A DNA stretch of 17,146 nucleotides from NCBI GenBank assembly GCA_040255675.1, contig JBDZVM010000062.1, positions 1 through 17,146 of the forward strand. Direction: 5' to 3'. The stretch is from JBDZVM01 sp040255675 (lineage in GTDB: Bacteria; Actinomycetota; Actinomycetes; Acidothermales; Acidothermaceae). The position numbers were made by a program, and so were the translations under genes. Below, piece after piece: positions 9,507 through 16,526 of the stretch. Below the pieces are notes generated by a model. It was not told the origin of the DNA. It was given only the letters and a program-made list of their open reading frames with translations, and made no database searches. The stretch's first letter is position 1. Each line of letters begins with the position of its first letter.

Positions 9507-10745
9507 TTAGTCGTTGGCCGGCGGTTCGCCGCCGTCGCGGGGCAACTCGCCCCCGGATAGCTCGCCTTCGGGTGTCTCACCACCGGACGAGCCGCCTCCG
9601 GACAGCTCGCGGTGCAGCACGCGTGACATCCAGGCGTCGGGCTTCTCGATCTCGGCGCGGGTCGGCAAGGTGTTGGGCGACGTCCAGACCCGGTTGAACG
9701 CGGGCATGCCCGCCCGGTCGACCACGGCCTTTACGAACTTGGCGCCGTCGGCGTATTGGCGGGCTTTCATGTCGAGGCCAAACAGCTTGCGCACCAGGCG
9801 ATCCGCCGGATTTTGGCCGCGCCGCCGGTCGGCGAACTTGCGGCCGATTTCGTCGACGGACGGGATGACCTCGGGCCCGACGTGGTTCATCACGTATTCG
9901 CCGTGGCCTTCGAGAAGCGTCATGAGCGCGGTGAGCCGGTTCATAATCGCGCGCTGCTCGGGCGTTTGCACCGCTTCCAGAAGACTCAGCGCGCGCTCCG
10001 CTCCGTTGGTTTTTTCGCCGCTCGTGTCGTCGCGCCGGTCACGGCGCCAATTGTCGCGGACGGCGTCGCCCACCGCGCGCAACCGGCCGAGCATCGCCGA
10101 CGGGTCGAGGTCGCTCGCGGCGAGAAACGAACTGATTTCGTTTTGCACGTGCGAGCGAAGCCACGGCACCGCGGTGAACTGGGTGCGATGGGTGACTTCG
10201 TGAACACAAACCCACAATCGGAAATCCCGGGGATCGGCCTGCAATTGTCGTTCGGCCGCGACGATATTGGGCGCCACGAGCGTGAGCCGCCCGAGGCGGG
10301 GCTTGCCGTTCACGTCGGGCGGCAGGAAAAGCTCGTACTGGCCGAGCACCTTGCCGGAAAGGTACGCCAGCAGCACACCCACCTGCACGCCCGTCACCCG
10401 CGAGCCGACCGCCGTCATCAGCGGGCCGCTCACCGACTCCGAGCGTTTCGCCGCGAGTTTGTCGAGCAGCGGCGCCATCACGATTTTGAAGCCGCCGACG
10501 TTGCCTTTTACCCAGCCGGTGCGGTCGACGACCGTCGCCGGTTCGTGCTCGTGTGGAGCACGCATCCCGGTGATCGCGACAACGTGGTCTTCGGCGTCGA
10601 TCGCCAGCTCGCGTAGCTGCCGCACCGCACCGAACGCCTCCTCGCGTGTAACAGCCGGGCCTCGCGGCGCGAGCCTGGTCGCGGTCGAGACGGCGAGATC
10701 CCAGTCGACCAGCTGGTTGGCGGCGGTGGCGTCAGGTGCACTCAT
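9507..10745 (-). CDS. Zinc-dependent metalloprotease of the DUF2342 family
   Basis: A 412-residue protein with a zincin motif HEVTH (182-186) in VCVHEVTHRTQF and a later LLEGHGEYVMNHV, which may supply a further ligand. Both belong to the actinobacterial DUF2342/Zincin_2 family. Members have been annotated as 'coenzyme F420 biosynthesis-associated' from co-occurrence; nothing here supports a direct role in F420. No signal peptide or membrane segment is visible, so it is probably cytosolic. The last 35 residues are a Gly/Ser/Glu tail with ELSGG repeated. The ATG at 10745 lies 19 nt after the dacB stop and has GGTGG upstream. The position between dacB and tilS is standard for actinobacteria. 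The substrate is unknown. Confidence 0.9.
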   Translation of the reverse strand: MSAPDATAANQLVDWDLAVSTATRLAPRGPAVTREEAFGAVRQLRELAIDAEDHVVAITGMRAPHEHEPATVVDRTGWVKGNVGGFKIVMAPLLDKLAAKRSESVSGPLMTAVGSRVTGVQVGVLLAYLSGKVLGQYELFLPPDVNGKPRLGRLTLVAPNIVAAERQLQADPRDFRLWVCVHEVTHRTQFTAVPWLRSHVQNEISSFLAASDLDPSAMLGRLRAVGDAVRDNWRRDRRDDTSGEKTNGAERALSLLEAVQTPEQRAIMNRLTALMTLLEGHGEYVMNHVGPEVIPSVDEIGRKFADRRRGQNPADRLVRKLFGLDMKARQYADGAKFVKAVVDRAGMPAFNRVWTSPNTLPTRAEIEKPDAWMSRVLHRELSGGGSSGGETPEGELSGGELPRDGGEPPAND

Positions 10746-10764
10746 GCGACCACCGTACGGGGAG

Positions 10765-12294
10765 CTAGCCGCAGCCGCATCCGGCGAGGGCGGTGGTCAG
10801 CCGGTCGACCGCCGCCTCGGTGCGATCGATACCGCCTTGCGGGACGCCGTTGACGACCACCGCGAAGGTCAAGACCCGGCCGCTCGCGTCGTCGAGGTAC
10901 CCGGCGAGCGCCACGACGCCGTCGAGGGTTCCGGTCTTTGCCCGGACGACGCCGGCAGCTGCCGTCGCCGGCGCGGTCGTGTACCGCCCGGCCAGGGTGC
11001 CGGAAAACCCGGCGACCGGAAGCGCTTGCAAAATGGGCGCGAACTCTTTGGTTTTCACAATGAGGTCGACGAGCCGCACCAACGTCGCCGGTTGCACCCG
11101 ATCTGACCGCGACAACCCGCTCGCGTCGACCATGTCGAGGCCGTCGACGCGGTATTTCGCGAGGGTATCGCGAATTGCCGCCGCTCCCCCGGCGAACGTC
11201 GCCGGCTTTCCGGTCGCGAGCGCGACGTGGCGGGCGAACGCCTCGGCGAGGTCGTTGTCGCTTCGGCCAAGCATGCGCTCGACCAATGCGGCGGTCGTGG
11301 GCGACTGCACACTGGCGATCGTCGTCCCTGTCGAATTTGCCGTAGCGGCAGGCGAATTCGAGACGCTAACGCCGTCCGCTTTCAACAACGCGGCGAACTC
11401 ACGCGCGGCCAGCGCGGCTGGGTCGTTCGTGCGCGGAGCCTTCGCCGGATCGGGTCTGCCCTCGTCGACTTCGAGGGCGCTCACCGGGGCGACGTCGCCT
11501 TCGGTCACGTACGTCGGCTTCCAATCCGGGCCCATGGCCGGGCCGGCGAACAACGACTCGTCGTAGTCGAGCCGCACCGCCGTCACGCCGCGGCTTTTCA
11601 ACGCGGACGCCGTCTGGTTCGCCAGGTCGGCGAGTTTGGCCGGGCGCGGATATCCGGGGTCAGCTTTTCCGGTCGCCTTCGGGCCGGCGAGCGTCGGATC
11701 GCCGCCGCCGACCAGGGTGACGCGGCCCGCGCCGTCGAAGGTGACTTCGGTGGTCAGCCGATGATCGGCGCCGAGCACCTCGATTGCGGCCACGGCCACG
11801 GCAAGCTTCGCTGTCGAGGCGGGCAGCACGGGAACGCCGCCGCGCATGTCGAGCAGCACGGCGCCCGTCAGCGGATCGCCGATCACGAGTGAAACGGTGT
11901 CGCCAGCAAACACCGGATCGGCGAGCGGCGCCGCGAGTTGGGCGGCGAGACCGGCCTGCTTGGGCACCGGCGCGTCGGATGGAAGGCGCGGCAACGGAAC
12001 GAGCGCGGCTTGCGCCGGCGCGGGTGTCGCCTGCCACAGCGCTCGGTCGGCCCGCGGGCTCGGCCCGGCGGCTGGGCTCGTTGCCGAAGGAGTTTGCTTG
12101 CCTGCGCGGTCGTGACTTCTACCCTGAAGAAGCACTGTCCCGGCCACAGCCACCGCGGCAACGACGAGGATCACCGTAAGCAACCGCAGCAAGCGGCGGA
12201 TACGGCGCCGAGACGGGCCGCGCGATGATGGACGGCGCGACGACCGAGCGCGGCGAGTGGGCGCTTGGTGCCTCGACTGACGGGTCGACGGCAT
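10765..12294 (-). CDS. dacB: D-alanyl-D-alanine carboxypeptidase/endopeptidase, PBP4 type (S13)
   Basis: A 509-residue low-molecular-weight penicillin-binding protein acting on peptidoglycan stem peptides outside the membrane. The N-terminus is very basic (about 35 residues), followed by one membrane anchor at 36-57 and a Pro/Ala linker. The catalytic motifs are all present: SxxK as STAK (160-163), SxN as SDN (345-347) and KTG (453-455, in RAKTGTLDGV). The long insertion between the first two motifs is characteristic of S13. The C-terminus ends in GCGCG, a cysteine pair often seen in actinobacterial members. The frame is open to 12381, but the ATG at 12294 has GGAGGAGGT five nt upstream and is clearly preferred. 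It is the first gene of the minus-strand series and is divergent from ppa. Confidence 0.95.
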   Translation of the reverse strand: MPSTRQSRHQAPTRRARSSRRPSSRGPSRRRIRRLLRLLTVILVVAAVAVAGTVLLQGRSHDRAGKQTPSATSPAAGPSPRADRALWQATPAPAQAALVPLPRLPSDAPVPKQAGLAAQLAAPLADPVFAGDTVSLVIGDPLTGAVLLDMRGGVPVLPASTAKLAVAVAAIEVLGADHRLTTEVTFDGAGRVTLVGGGDPTLAGPKATGKADPGYPRPAKLADLANQTASALKSRGVTAVRLDYDESLFAGPAMGPDWKPTYVTEGDVAPVSALEVDEGRPDPAKAPRTNDPAALAAREFAALLKADGVSVSNSPAATANSTGTTIASVQSPTTAALVERMLGRSDNDLAEAFARHVALATGKPATFAGGAAAIRDTLAKYRVDGLDMVDASGLSRSDRVQPATLVRLVDLIVKTKEFAPILQALPVAGFSGTLAGRYTTAPATAAAGVVRAKTGTLDGVVALAGYLDDASGRVLTFAVVVNGVPQGGIDRTEAAVDRLTTALAGCGCG

Positions 12295-12439
12295 CGCACC
12301 TCCTCCATCCACCGGTCGTGGCGCTCGTCGGTCGGTGTCGGCGTCCGATCGACTCTTGCGGTACGCGACACTAACGAACATGACGCCCGCCGGGTCGTCA
12401 TTGGTTGTTGGAGCCGGTCACCGATGGTCGGGGAGCGCG
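12295..12439. promoter_or_regulatory. Divergent dacB/ppa intergenic region
   Basis: This 145-bp stretch lies between two divergent starts and must hold promoters for both genes. On the plus strand TCGACT (12349-12354) and TAACGA (12372-12377) are 17 nt apart and form a weak promoter candidate for ppa. On the minus strand TAGTGT (12368-12373) is a possible -10 for dacB without a good -35. GGAGGAGGT for dacB and GGGGAG for ppa mark the two ribosome sites. The individual hexamers are uncertain. Confidence 0.4.
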
Positions 12440-12928
12440 ATGGAATTCGACGTCACGATCGAAATCCCGAAAGGGCAGCGCAACAAGTACGAGATCGATC
12501 ATGAGACGGGCCGTATCCGGCTCGACCGCATGCTGTTCACCGCGACCCGCTACCCGAGCGACTACGGCTTCATCGAAGACACGCTCGGACGCGACGGCGA
12601 CCCTCTCGACGCGCTGGTCTTGCTGGAGGAGCCGACGTTTCCCGGCTGCCTCATCCGGTGCCGCGCGATCGGCATGTTCCGCATGACCGACGAAAAGGGC
12701 GCCGACGACAAAGTGCTGTGCGTGCCGGCCAGCGATCCACGACACGGCCACATTCACGACCTCGACGACGTCTCGCCCTTCGACCGGCTCGAAATTCAGC
12801 ACTTCTTCGAGGTCTACAAAGACCTCGAGCCCGGAAAGTCAGTCGAGGGCGCCACCTGGGTCGGCCGCGCTGAAGCCGAAGCCGAAATCATCGCCTCGCG
12901 AGAGCGGCTGGCGAAGTCGGGCCCCTGA
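12440..12928 (+). CDS. ppa: Inorganic pyrophosphatase (family I)
   Basis: This cytosolic, Mg-dependent enzyme hydrolyses pyrophosphate and so drives biosynthetic reactions. The 162-residue product has the compact bacterial length. It shows EIPKGQRNKYEID (8-20) with the conserved lysine and glutamate, RYPSDYGFIEDTL (37-49), the metal-binding signature DGDPLDALV (52-60), and a DVSPF...I.HFFEVYKDLEPGK stretch with the late conserved Tyr-Lys. The frame is open from 12335, and an in-frame ATG at 12380 exists, but the ATG at 12440 gives the standard MEFDVTIEIPKG start with GGGGAG upstream. It is the only plus-strand housekeeping gene here and converges with the NlpC/P60 gene, the two stops being 6 nt apart. 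Confidence 0.97.
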   Translation: MEFDVTIEIPKGQRNKYEIDHETGRIRLDRMLFTATRYPSDYGFIEDTLGRDGDPLDALVLLEEPTFPGCLIRCRAIGMFRMTDEKGADDKVLCVPASDPRHGHIHDLDDVSPFDRLEIQHFFEVYKDLEPGKSVEGATWVGRAEAEAEIIASRERLAKSGP

Positions 12929-12934
12929 CGCGCG

Positions 12935-14227
12935 TTACGGCCTGACCGCCCCGATGTAGTCGGGGCGAAAGGCGTTGTGAATGCCGATCTGGCGACCCGT
13001 CTCCGGAGCGTCGATCATCTGCCCGTTGCCGATGTAAATGCCGACGTGGTGGATCGTCGAGATGTCGCTGGTATTGGTCGCGAAAAAGACGAGGTCTCCG
13101 GGTTGCAACTGGTCGCGAGAGACATGCATGCCTTCGTCCCACTGCAAACCGGTGTAGTGGCCGAGTGAAATGCCCGCCGCCTGGTAGGCCCGCATCGTGA
13201 GGCCGGAGCAGTCGTAGCCCTCGACGTTTTGAATGCCGCTCGATGTCACGGTCGGGCCGACCTCGCCCGCGCCGGCCCAGCGGTACCAGATGCCTATCTT
13301 GCTTCGCGCGAAGTCGACGGCAATAGCGCGCTGCCCCGCGCTCGAGACTGAATGGCCCGTGCCCGGGGTCACCAGCTCTTTCGGCGACGAACCCTGCTGA
13401 CTTTTTCTTTTGGCCGCCTCTTCGGCTGCCTTGCGTGCCGCTTCTTGTTCGCGAGCCAGTTCAGCCAGACCGGCCGCTCTCGCGTCGGCGAGGCTCTTCG
13501 CCTTCCCTTTCAGCACCGCGAGCTGCGCGTTCAGATCCGACTGATTGCGTTGGATCGTCACGACTTGCTGCTGAGCCGAATTCATCGCCGCGATCGCCGC
13601 GTCTTTAGCTTTGCCGGCGTCGTCGCTGGCCTTTTGCTGGTCTTTCAACGCGGTGTCGGCCACCTTTTGGGCGGCGTCTTGCGCGCTGACCGCCTGCTTC
13701 ATGAGGTTGATGATGCCTTGCCGGTGACGCGAAACGGCGCCGAGCGCGGCTTCGCGTTGCATAAGAGTTTCGGGCGACCCCGACATCACCAAAGCGCCGA
13801 GTTCACTAAGACCCGACGTGCCGCGATAGCTTTCGGCGGCGAACTGGTCCATCTCGCGTTGCGCCTTGGCGCGATTCTGCTCGGCGACCTCGAGCGCGGC
13901 CCGCGCCGCGTCAGCTGTTTGCTGGGCGGCGCTCAGCTTCACCATCGCGCCGTTGTATTTCTCGACCAGCGTCTCGACCTGGTCGTTGAGTTTTTGCAGT
14001 TGCGCGTTCGCGGTGGCCAGTGCGGCTTCGGTTTGCCCTATCTGCACGGCTTTGGCATGCGCAGCAGCATTCGCCTTATCTATTTCCGACTGGCTTGGGA
14101 TGACTGGTTTCTTTGCCGCCATGGCAGGTGCCGCGAAGCTCACCATCGAACCGAACGACAAGACGGCGGCAATCGCGGCCACCCAAGCCCGGCCACGAAC
14201 AGGTCGCCGCGCGATTCTTCGTGTCAT
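12935..14227 (-). CDS. Secreted NlpC/P60 peptidoglycan endopeptidase with coiled-coil domain
   Basis: The 430-residue product has a signal peptide (basic start, hydrophobic 14-36, cleavage after APAMA at about 37), a long Ala/Gln/Lys-rich coiled coil (about 45-280), a short linker, and a C-terminal NlpC/P60 domain (about 300-430). The catalytic Cys340 is in GYDCSGL, the His near 394 is in HHVGIYIG, and the third polar residue is in MIDAP. Such proteins cut D-Glu-diaminopimelate bonds in cell-wall peptides and function in cell separation; RipA is a relative of the general type. The ATG at 14227 directly precedes the signal peptide, with GGAGGA 14 nt away. An in-frame GTG at 14308 has a better placed GGAGG (6 nt) and would add 27 residues, so the start is open. 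Confidence 0.94.
   Translation of the reverse strand: MTRRIARRPVRGRAWVAAIAAVLSFGSMVSFAAPAMAAKKPVIPSQSEIDKANAAAHAKAVQIGQTEAALATANAQLQKLNDQVETLVEKYNGAMVKLSAAQQTADAARAALEVAEQNRAKAQREMDQFAAESYRGTSGLSELGALVMSGSPETLMQREAALGAVSRHRQGIINLMKQAVSAQDAAQKVADTALKDQQKASDDAGKAKDAAIAAMNSAQQQVVTIQRNQSDLNAQLAVLKGKAKSLADARAAGLAELAREQEAARKAAEEAAKRKSQQGSSPKELVTPGTGHSVSSAGQRAIAVDFARSKIGIWYRWAGAGEVGPTVTSSGIQNVEGYDCSGLTMRAYQAAGISLGHYTGLQWDEGMHVSRDQLQPGDLVFFATNTSDISTIHHVGIYIGNGQMIDAPETGRQIGIHNAFRPDYIGAVRP
12947..12967 (+). terminator. Candidate ppa terminator hairpin
   Basis: CGCCCCGA (12947-12954), loop TGTAG, TCGGGGCG (12960-12967) is a perfect 8-bp GC-rich stem starting 19 nt after the ppa stop. No T run follows, which is common in actinobacteria. 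It lies inside the last codons of the convergent NlpC/P60 gene, so coding constraint could also explain it. Confidence 0.4.
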
Positions 14228-14413
14228 GGCGCTTCGCGCGTCCTCCGGTCGCGGCGCGCTGGCCTGCCCCCGCCGTCCGGTAAAGGGAAGCTCCCGCGGC
14301 TCACGCACTCGAGACCTCCATCGATACGCACAACGCGACACCGGCACGGCGCCGTATCGCACCGTGCATTTCAAATACCTTCGGGCCAGCCGTACGAACG
14401 GCGACCCGCGCTG

Positions 14414-14419
14414 ACCATA
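14414..14419 (-). promoter_or_regulatory. Candidate -10 element of the NlpC/P60 gene
   Basis: TATGGT on the minus strand fits the actinobacterial TANNNT pattern. A TTGCGG lies upstream but only 15 nt away, short for a -35. The nearest TCAC motif starts 9 nt upstream of it. The implied leader would be about 180 nt to the ATG or 100 nt to the GTG. Confidence 0.4.
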
Positions 14420-14427
14420 GCGGGTTC

Positions 14428-14537
14428 ATCACAACCGCAACAGAGGTCACAACAATCTCGGTGGTCACTCGCCGGAGATCCACGCTGAATCACATCGATG
14501 AAACTTCACGCTGGTCTCCTTTGTCACACGGCTCACA
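14428..14537. promoter_or_regulatory. Array of seven direct TCAC motifs, possible regulator sites
   Basis: On the plus strand TCAC starts at 14429, 14447, 14465, 14490, 14506, 14524 and 14533. The spacings are 18, 18, 25, 16, 18 and 9, so four of six are multiples of nine. Three are preceded by G (GTCAC at 14446, 14464, 14523). All have one orientation, and the cluster sits immediately upstream of the -10 candidate for the NlpC/P60 gene. TGTCA-N6-TCACA at 14522-14537 also resembles a CRP-family palindrome with one mismatch. Direct GTCAC-type repeats are described for the response regulator MtrA, which controls cell-wall hydrolase genes in mycobacteria; linking the two is inference. Confidence 0.45.
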
Positions 14538-14593
14538 CTTCATTCGGCCATTCGGGTGCGATACCTAAGCCGTTCGCCGCAAGCGACACCCCG

Positions 14594-14609
14594 GCGCCCC
14601 GGGGGGCGC
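14594..14609 (-). terminator. GC hairpin, candidate phoH terminator
   Basis: GCGCCCC (14594-14600) and GGGGCGC (14603-14609) are perfectly complementary; allowing a 4-nt loop leaves a 6-bp all-GC stem. It lies about 125 nt downstream of the phoH stop in the direction of phoH transcription, without a following T run. Confidence 0.35.
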
Positions 14610-14612
14610 GGT

Positions 14613-14692
14613 GATCACGTTCGGGGGGGTAACGCGTCCCTTATGACATCCAGAGGCGTCGTAGGGGTCGAGTTTCCTGCCCGAACGTGATC
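14613..14692. repeat. 13-bp perfect inverted repeat bounding 80 bp
   Basis: GATCACGTTCGGG (14613-14625) and CCCGAACGTGATC (14680-14692) are exact reverse complements with 54 bp between them. The enclosed DNA has no gene. No target-site duplication is visible at the outer ends. It may fold as an RNA stem downstream of phoH, or be a pair of operators or a small element relic. Confidence 0.7.
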
Positions 14693-14727
14693 CACGAGCC
14701 GGGGCGAGGTCGAACCACGAGCCGGGG
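14692..14727. repeat. 13-bp direct repeat near the phoH 3' end
   Basis: CCACGAGCCGGGG occurs at 14692-14704 and again at 14715-14727, a 23-bp period. The first copy touches the right arm of the inverted repeat. The second ends 7 nt from the phoH stop codon. Confidence 0.8.
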
Positions 14728-14734
14728 TCGCGTC

Positions 14735-16093
14735 TCACATCAGGCGCGCGGCCAGCTCCGCGACGGGCGAGCGCTCGCCGCGGGTCAGCCTCACGTGGCC
14801 GAAGCACGACTGGCCGGAGAAAGCCGACACCACCGCGGTCAGGGCGTTGGTTTGCTCCGAAAGGAATGGCGCGTCGATTTGCGAGGTATCTCCGGTGAGC
14901 ACGATTTTCGAGTCGGCGCCGATGCGGGTCAGCAGCGTCTTGCCGACCTGCGGCGAAAGGTTCATTGCCTCGTCGACCAGCACGAACGTCGAGTGCAGGG
15001 TGCGCCCGCGCAGATGGGTCACCGACTCCATCGTGAGCAGGCCTTGCGCTTTGATGTAGTCGAGCGAGTCTTGGGCGACCTTGCCGCGCCCGCCGTCCGA
15101 CGAGCGCCGCCGACGGTCGACGCCGTCGCCCGAAAGCGCCGCCACCGCATCGGTGATCGCGAGCATCCAGGGGTCGATCTTCTCGTCGAGCGTGCCCGGC
15201 AAGTAACCGAGGTCGGCATGCCCCACTGGTATCACCGGCCGGTACACCGACAGCCGCTCGAACCGGTGCTGCTCGACCACCATGTGCAGCGCGGCCGCCA
15301 CGGCGCACAGCGTCTTGCCGGTGCCGGCCGGACCGTCGAGCACGATCACTTTGACGTCGTCGTCGAGCAGCAAGTCGAGGGCGAATCGCTGCTCCTTGTT
15401 GGCCGGCTTCAGGCCCCACACCGGGGGCAGCGATTCGAGCAGTTGAAGCTGGCCCGAGGACAGCCGGGCGAGCGCCGAACTTGTTCCCGAGCGCAGCACG
15501 GCAAACGTGTTTTCGGTCAGTTCGGCGGCGGCGACGACCCGGTCAGCGGACACGCACCGGTGCTCGAATAGCTCCTCCATCACCGCGGTGTCGGCGTCGA
15601 GTGTCACCCAACCTTCGGGCCGGGCATGCGCCGGGACGATGTCGAGCGGGTTGTGCTCGGCGGCCGCCAGCCCTACCGCGGCGGCGGTGAGCCGCAACGC
15701 CGTGTCGTTGGAGACCACCAGTACGCAGCCGCTGTCCGAACCGGCGAGCCCTAACGCGGTGCCGACGATGCGGTTGTCGGGAGAGTCGGCGTCAAGGCCG
15801 TGCTCGCGGAGCAGACCGCTTTGCACGCCGTTGACCTGCATGCGCACCGTGCCACCGAGCGGGCGTTCGTACGGCTTGCGTAGATCGCCGCCCGCGGCGA
15901 GTCGCAGCGCTTCAATGCGGCGCAGGACGTCGCGCGCGGCCGCTCCGGCAGGGTCGAGCCGCTTTTTCAGTCCGTCGAGTTCTTGGACGACGGTCAGCGG
16001 CACCACCATGTCGAGACCTGGATAGGCGTCGAAGATGCCGTCGGGGTCGGCCATCAAGGCGGAGGTGTCGAGGACGACGGTGGTCACCGGCAT
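14735..16093 (-). CDS. PIN-PhoH protein (PhoH2-type ATPase/ribonuclease)
   Basis: The 452-residue product fuses an N-terminal PIN nuclease domain (1 to about 140) to a PhoH P-loop ATPase domain (about 220-452). The PIN acidic residues are visible at D9 (VLDTSALM), E38 (VVQELDGL), D106 (SPDNRIVG) and D130 (VVSNDTALRL). Walker A is GPAGTGKT (254-261), Walker B is VLVDEA (371-376), and the PhoH-typical KIVLTGDTSQID follows. In mycobacteria such proteins (PhoH2) unwind and cut RNA and are paired with a small upstream antitoxin. I see no such small gene here. The frame continues upstream to a GTG at 16294, but the ATG at 16093 has GGGAGG 5 nt upstream and begins the PIN fold. Confidence 0.95.
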   Translation of the reverse strand: MPVTTVVLDTSALMADPDGIFDAYPGLDMVVPLTVVQELDGLKKRLDPAGAAARDVLRRIEALRLAAGGDLRKPYERPLGGTVRMQVNGVQSGLLREHGLDADSPDNRIVGTALGLAGSDSGCVLVVSNDTALRLTAAAVGLAAAEHNPLDIVPAHARPEGWVTLDADTAVMEELFEHRCVSADRVVAAAELTENTFAVLRSGTSSALARLSSGQLQLLESLPPVWGLKPANKEQRFALDLLLDDDVKVIVLDGPAGTGKTLCAVAAALHMVVEQHRFERLSVYRPVIPVGHADLGYLPGTLDEKIDPWMLAITDAVAALSGDGVDRRRRSSDGGRGKVAQDSLDYIKAQGLLTMESVTHLRGRTLHSTFVLVDEAMNLSPQVGKTLLTRIGADSKIVLTGDTSQIDAPFLSEQTNALTAVVSAFSGQSCFGHVRLTRGERSPVAELAARLM

Positions 16094-16107
16094 CGCAACC
16101 TCCCGGT

Positions 16108-16123
16108 GCGCACTGCAGTGCGC
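16108..16123. promoter_or_regulatory. 16-bp perfect palindrome upstream of phoH
   Basis: GCGCACTGCAGTGCGC is its own reverse complement and lies 3 nt upstream of the phoH ribosome binding site. The form suits an operator for a dimeric regulator. As RNA it could fold into a short hairpin next to the ribosome site. It may be chance, but the location is suggestive. Confidence 0.45.
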
Positions 16124-16312
16124 GGTGAGCGAGCGCTGGTGAAGCTGGCGCCCTGGTCGGCGTTCGGCCTGGCTGTTGCTCCCCTCATCGGTGTCGTCGA
16201 CGAATTCCTGACCTACTTTCGGTTCTACGTGCGGCACTCGCCCCACCCGTTCTTCTCGCGGCCGCCGAAGCACGCTCGGGGGCCGATGAACCACTCACGC
16301 CGTTTACGGTCG

Positions 16313-16340
16313 CTCTGCCCTCTGCCTTCTGCCCTCTGCC
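16313..16340. repeat. Four tandem copies of a 7-bp repeat
   Basis: CTCTGCC, CTCTGCC, TTCTGCC and CTCTGCC follow without a break, and a degenerate TCTGCGC comes after. The tract is polypyrimidine-rich on the plus strand and lies about 220 bp upstream of the phoH start and 240 bp upstream of the divergent gene. Confidence 0.85.
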
Positions 16341-16497
16341 TCTGCGCAACAGCCGCCCGAGACGACTTGCTCAGATCGTGACCCGGCGCGAGGCGTCGTT
16401 GGGGGATGCCGCGCCGCCTGCCATGATCGTGTCGTCGCCGGCTCAGTCGCCCGGCTCAGGACGGCGTTTCCCGCGCCTCGGCTATGTCGTGTACTTA

Positions 16498-16526
16498 TTG
16501 ACGGAAACGACGGTCACCTGCTGAAT
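16498..16526 (+). promoter_or_regulatory. Weak promoter candidate for the last gene
   Basis: TTGACG (16498-16503) is a good -35 hexamer, but the -10 options at 17-18 nt, CTGAAT or TGAATT, are poor. The start codon is about 50 nt further on. Confidence 0.25.

Larger units (their letters stand above)
14228..14734. other. 507-bp non-coding region between phoH and the NlpC/P60 gene
   Basis: This stretch is the upstream region of the NlpC/P60 gene and the downstream region of phoH; both read leftwards. From left to right it holds the GTG alternative start with GGAGG (14306-14319), a hairpin with GCACGG/CCGTGC arms (14344-14349 and 14362-14367), a -10 candidate, the TCAC repeat array, a GC hairpin, a 13-bp inverted repeat and a 13-bp direct repeat. 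A 60-codon frame at 14301-14483 has no ribosome site and overlaps these signals; I do not call it a gene. Confidence 0.6.

Noticed and set aside
14228..14413. Possible c-di-AMP (ydaO-type) riboswitch in the NlpC/P60 leader
   Set aside because: Such riboswitches precede some actinobacterial cell-wall hydrolases and the leader length would fit, but I cannot find the conserved core blocks. A covariance-model search would decide.
14301..14483. 60-codon minus-strand open frame upstream of the NlpC/P60 gene
   Set aside because: It has no ribosome binding site, covers the -10 candidate and part of the repeat array, and has no recognisable sequence.
16094..16294. In-frame 67-residue N-terminal extension of the PIN-PhoH protein from a GTG
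   Set aside because: The extension is low complexity, has no ribosome site, and the ATG at 16093 has a strong GGGAGG at the start of the PIN fold.
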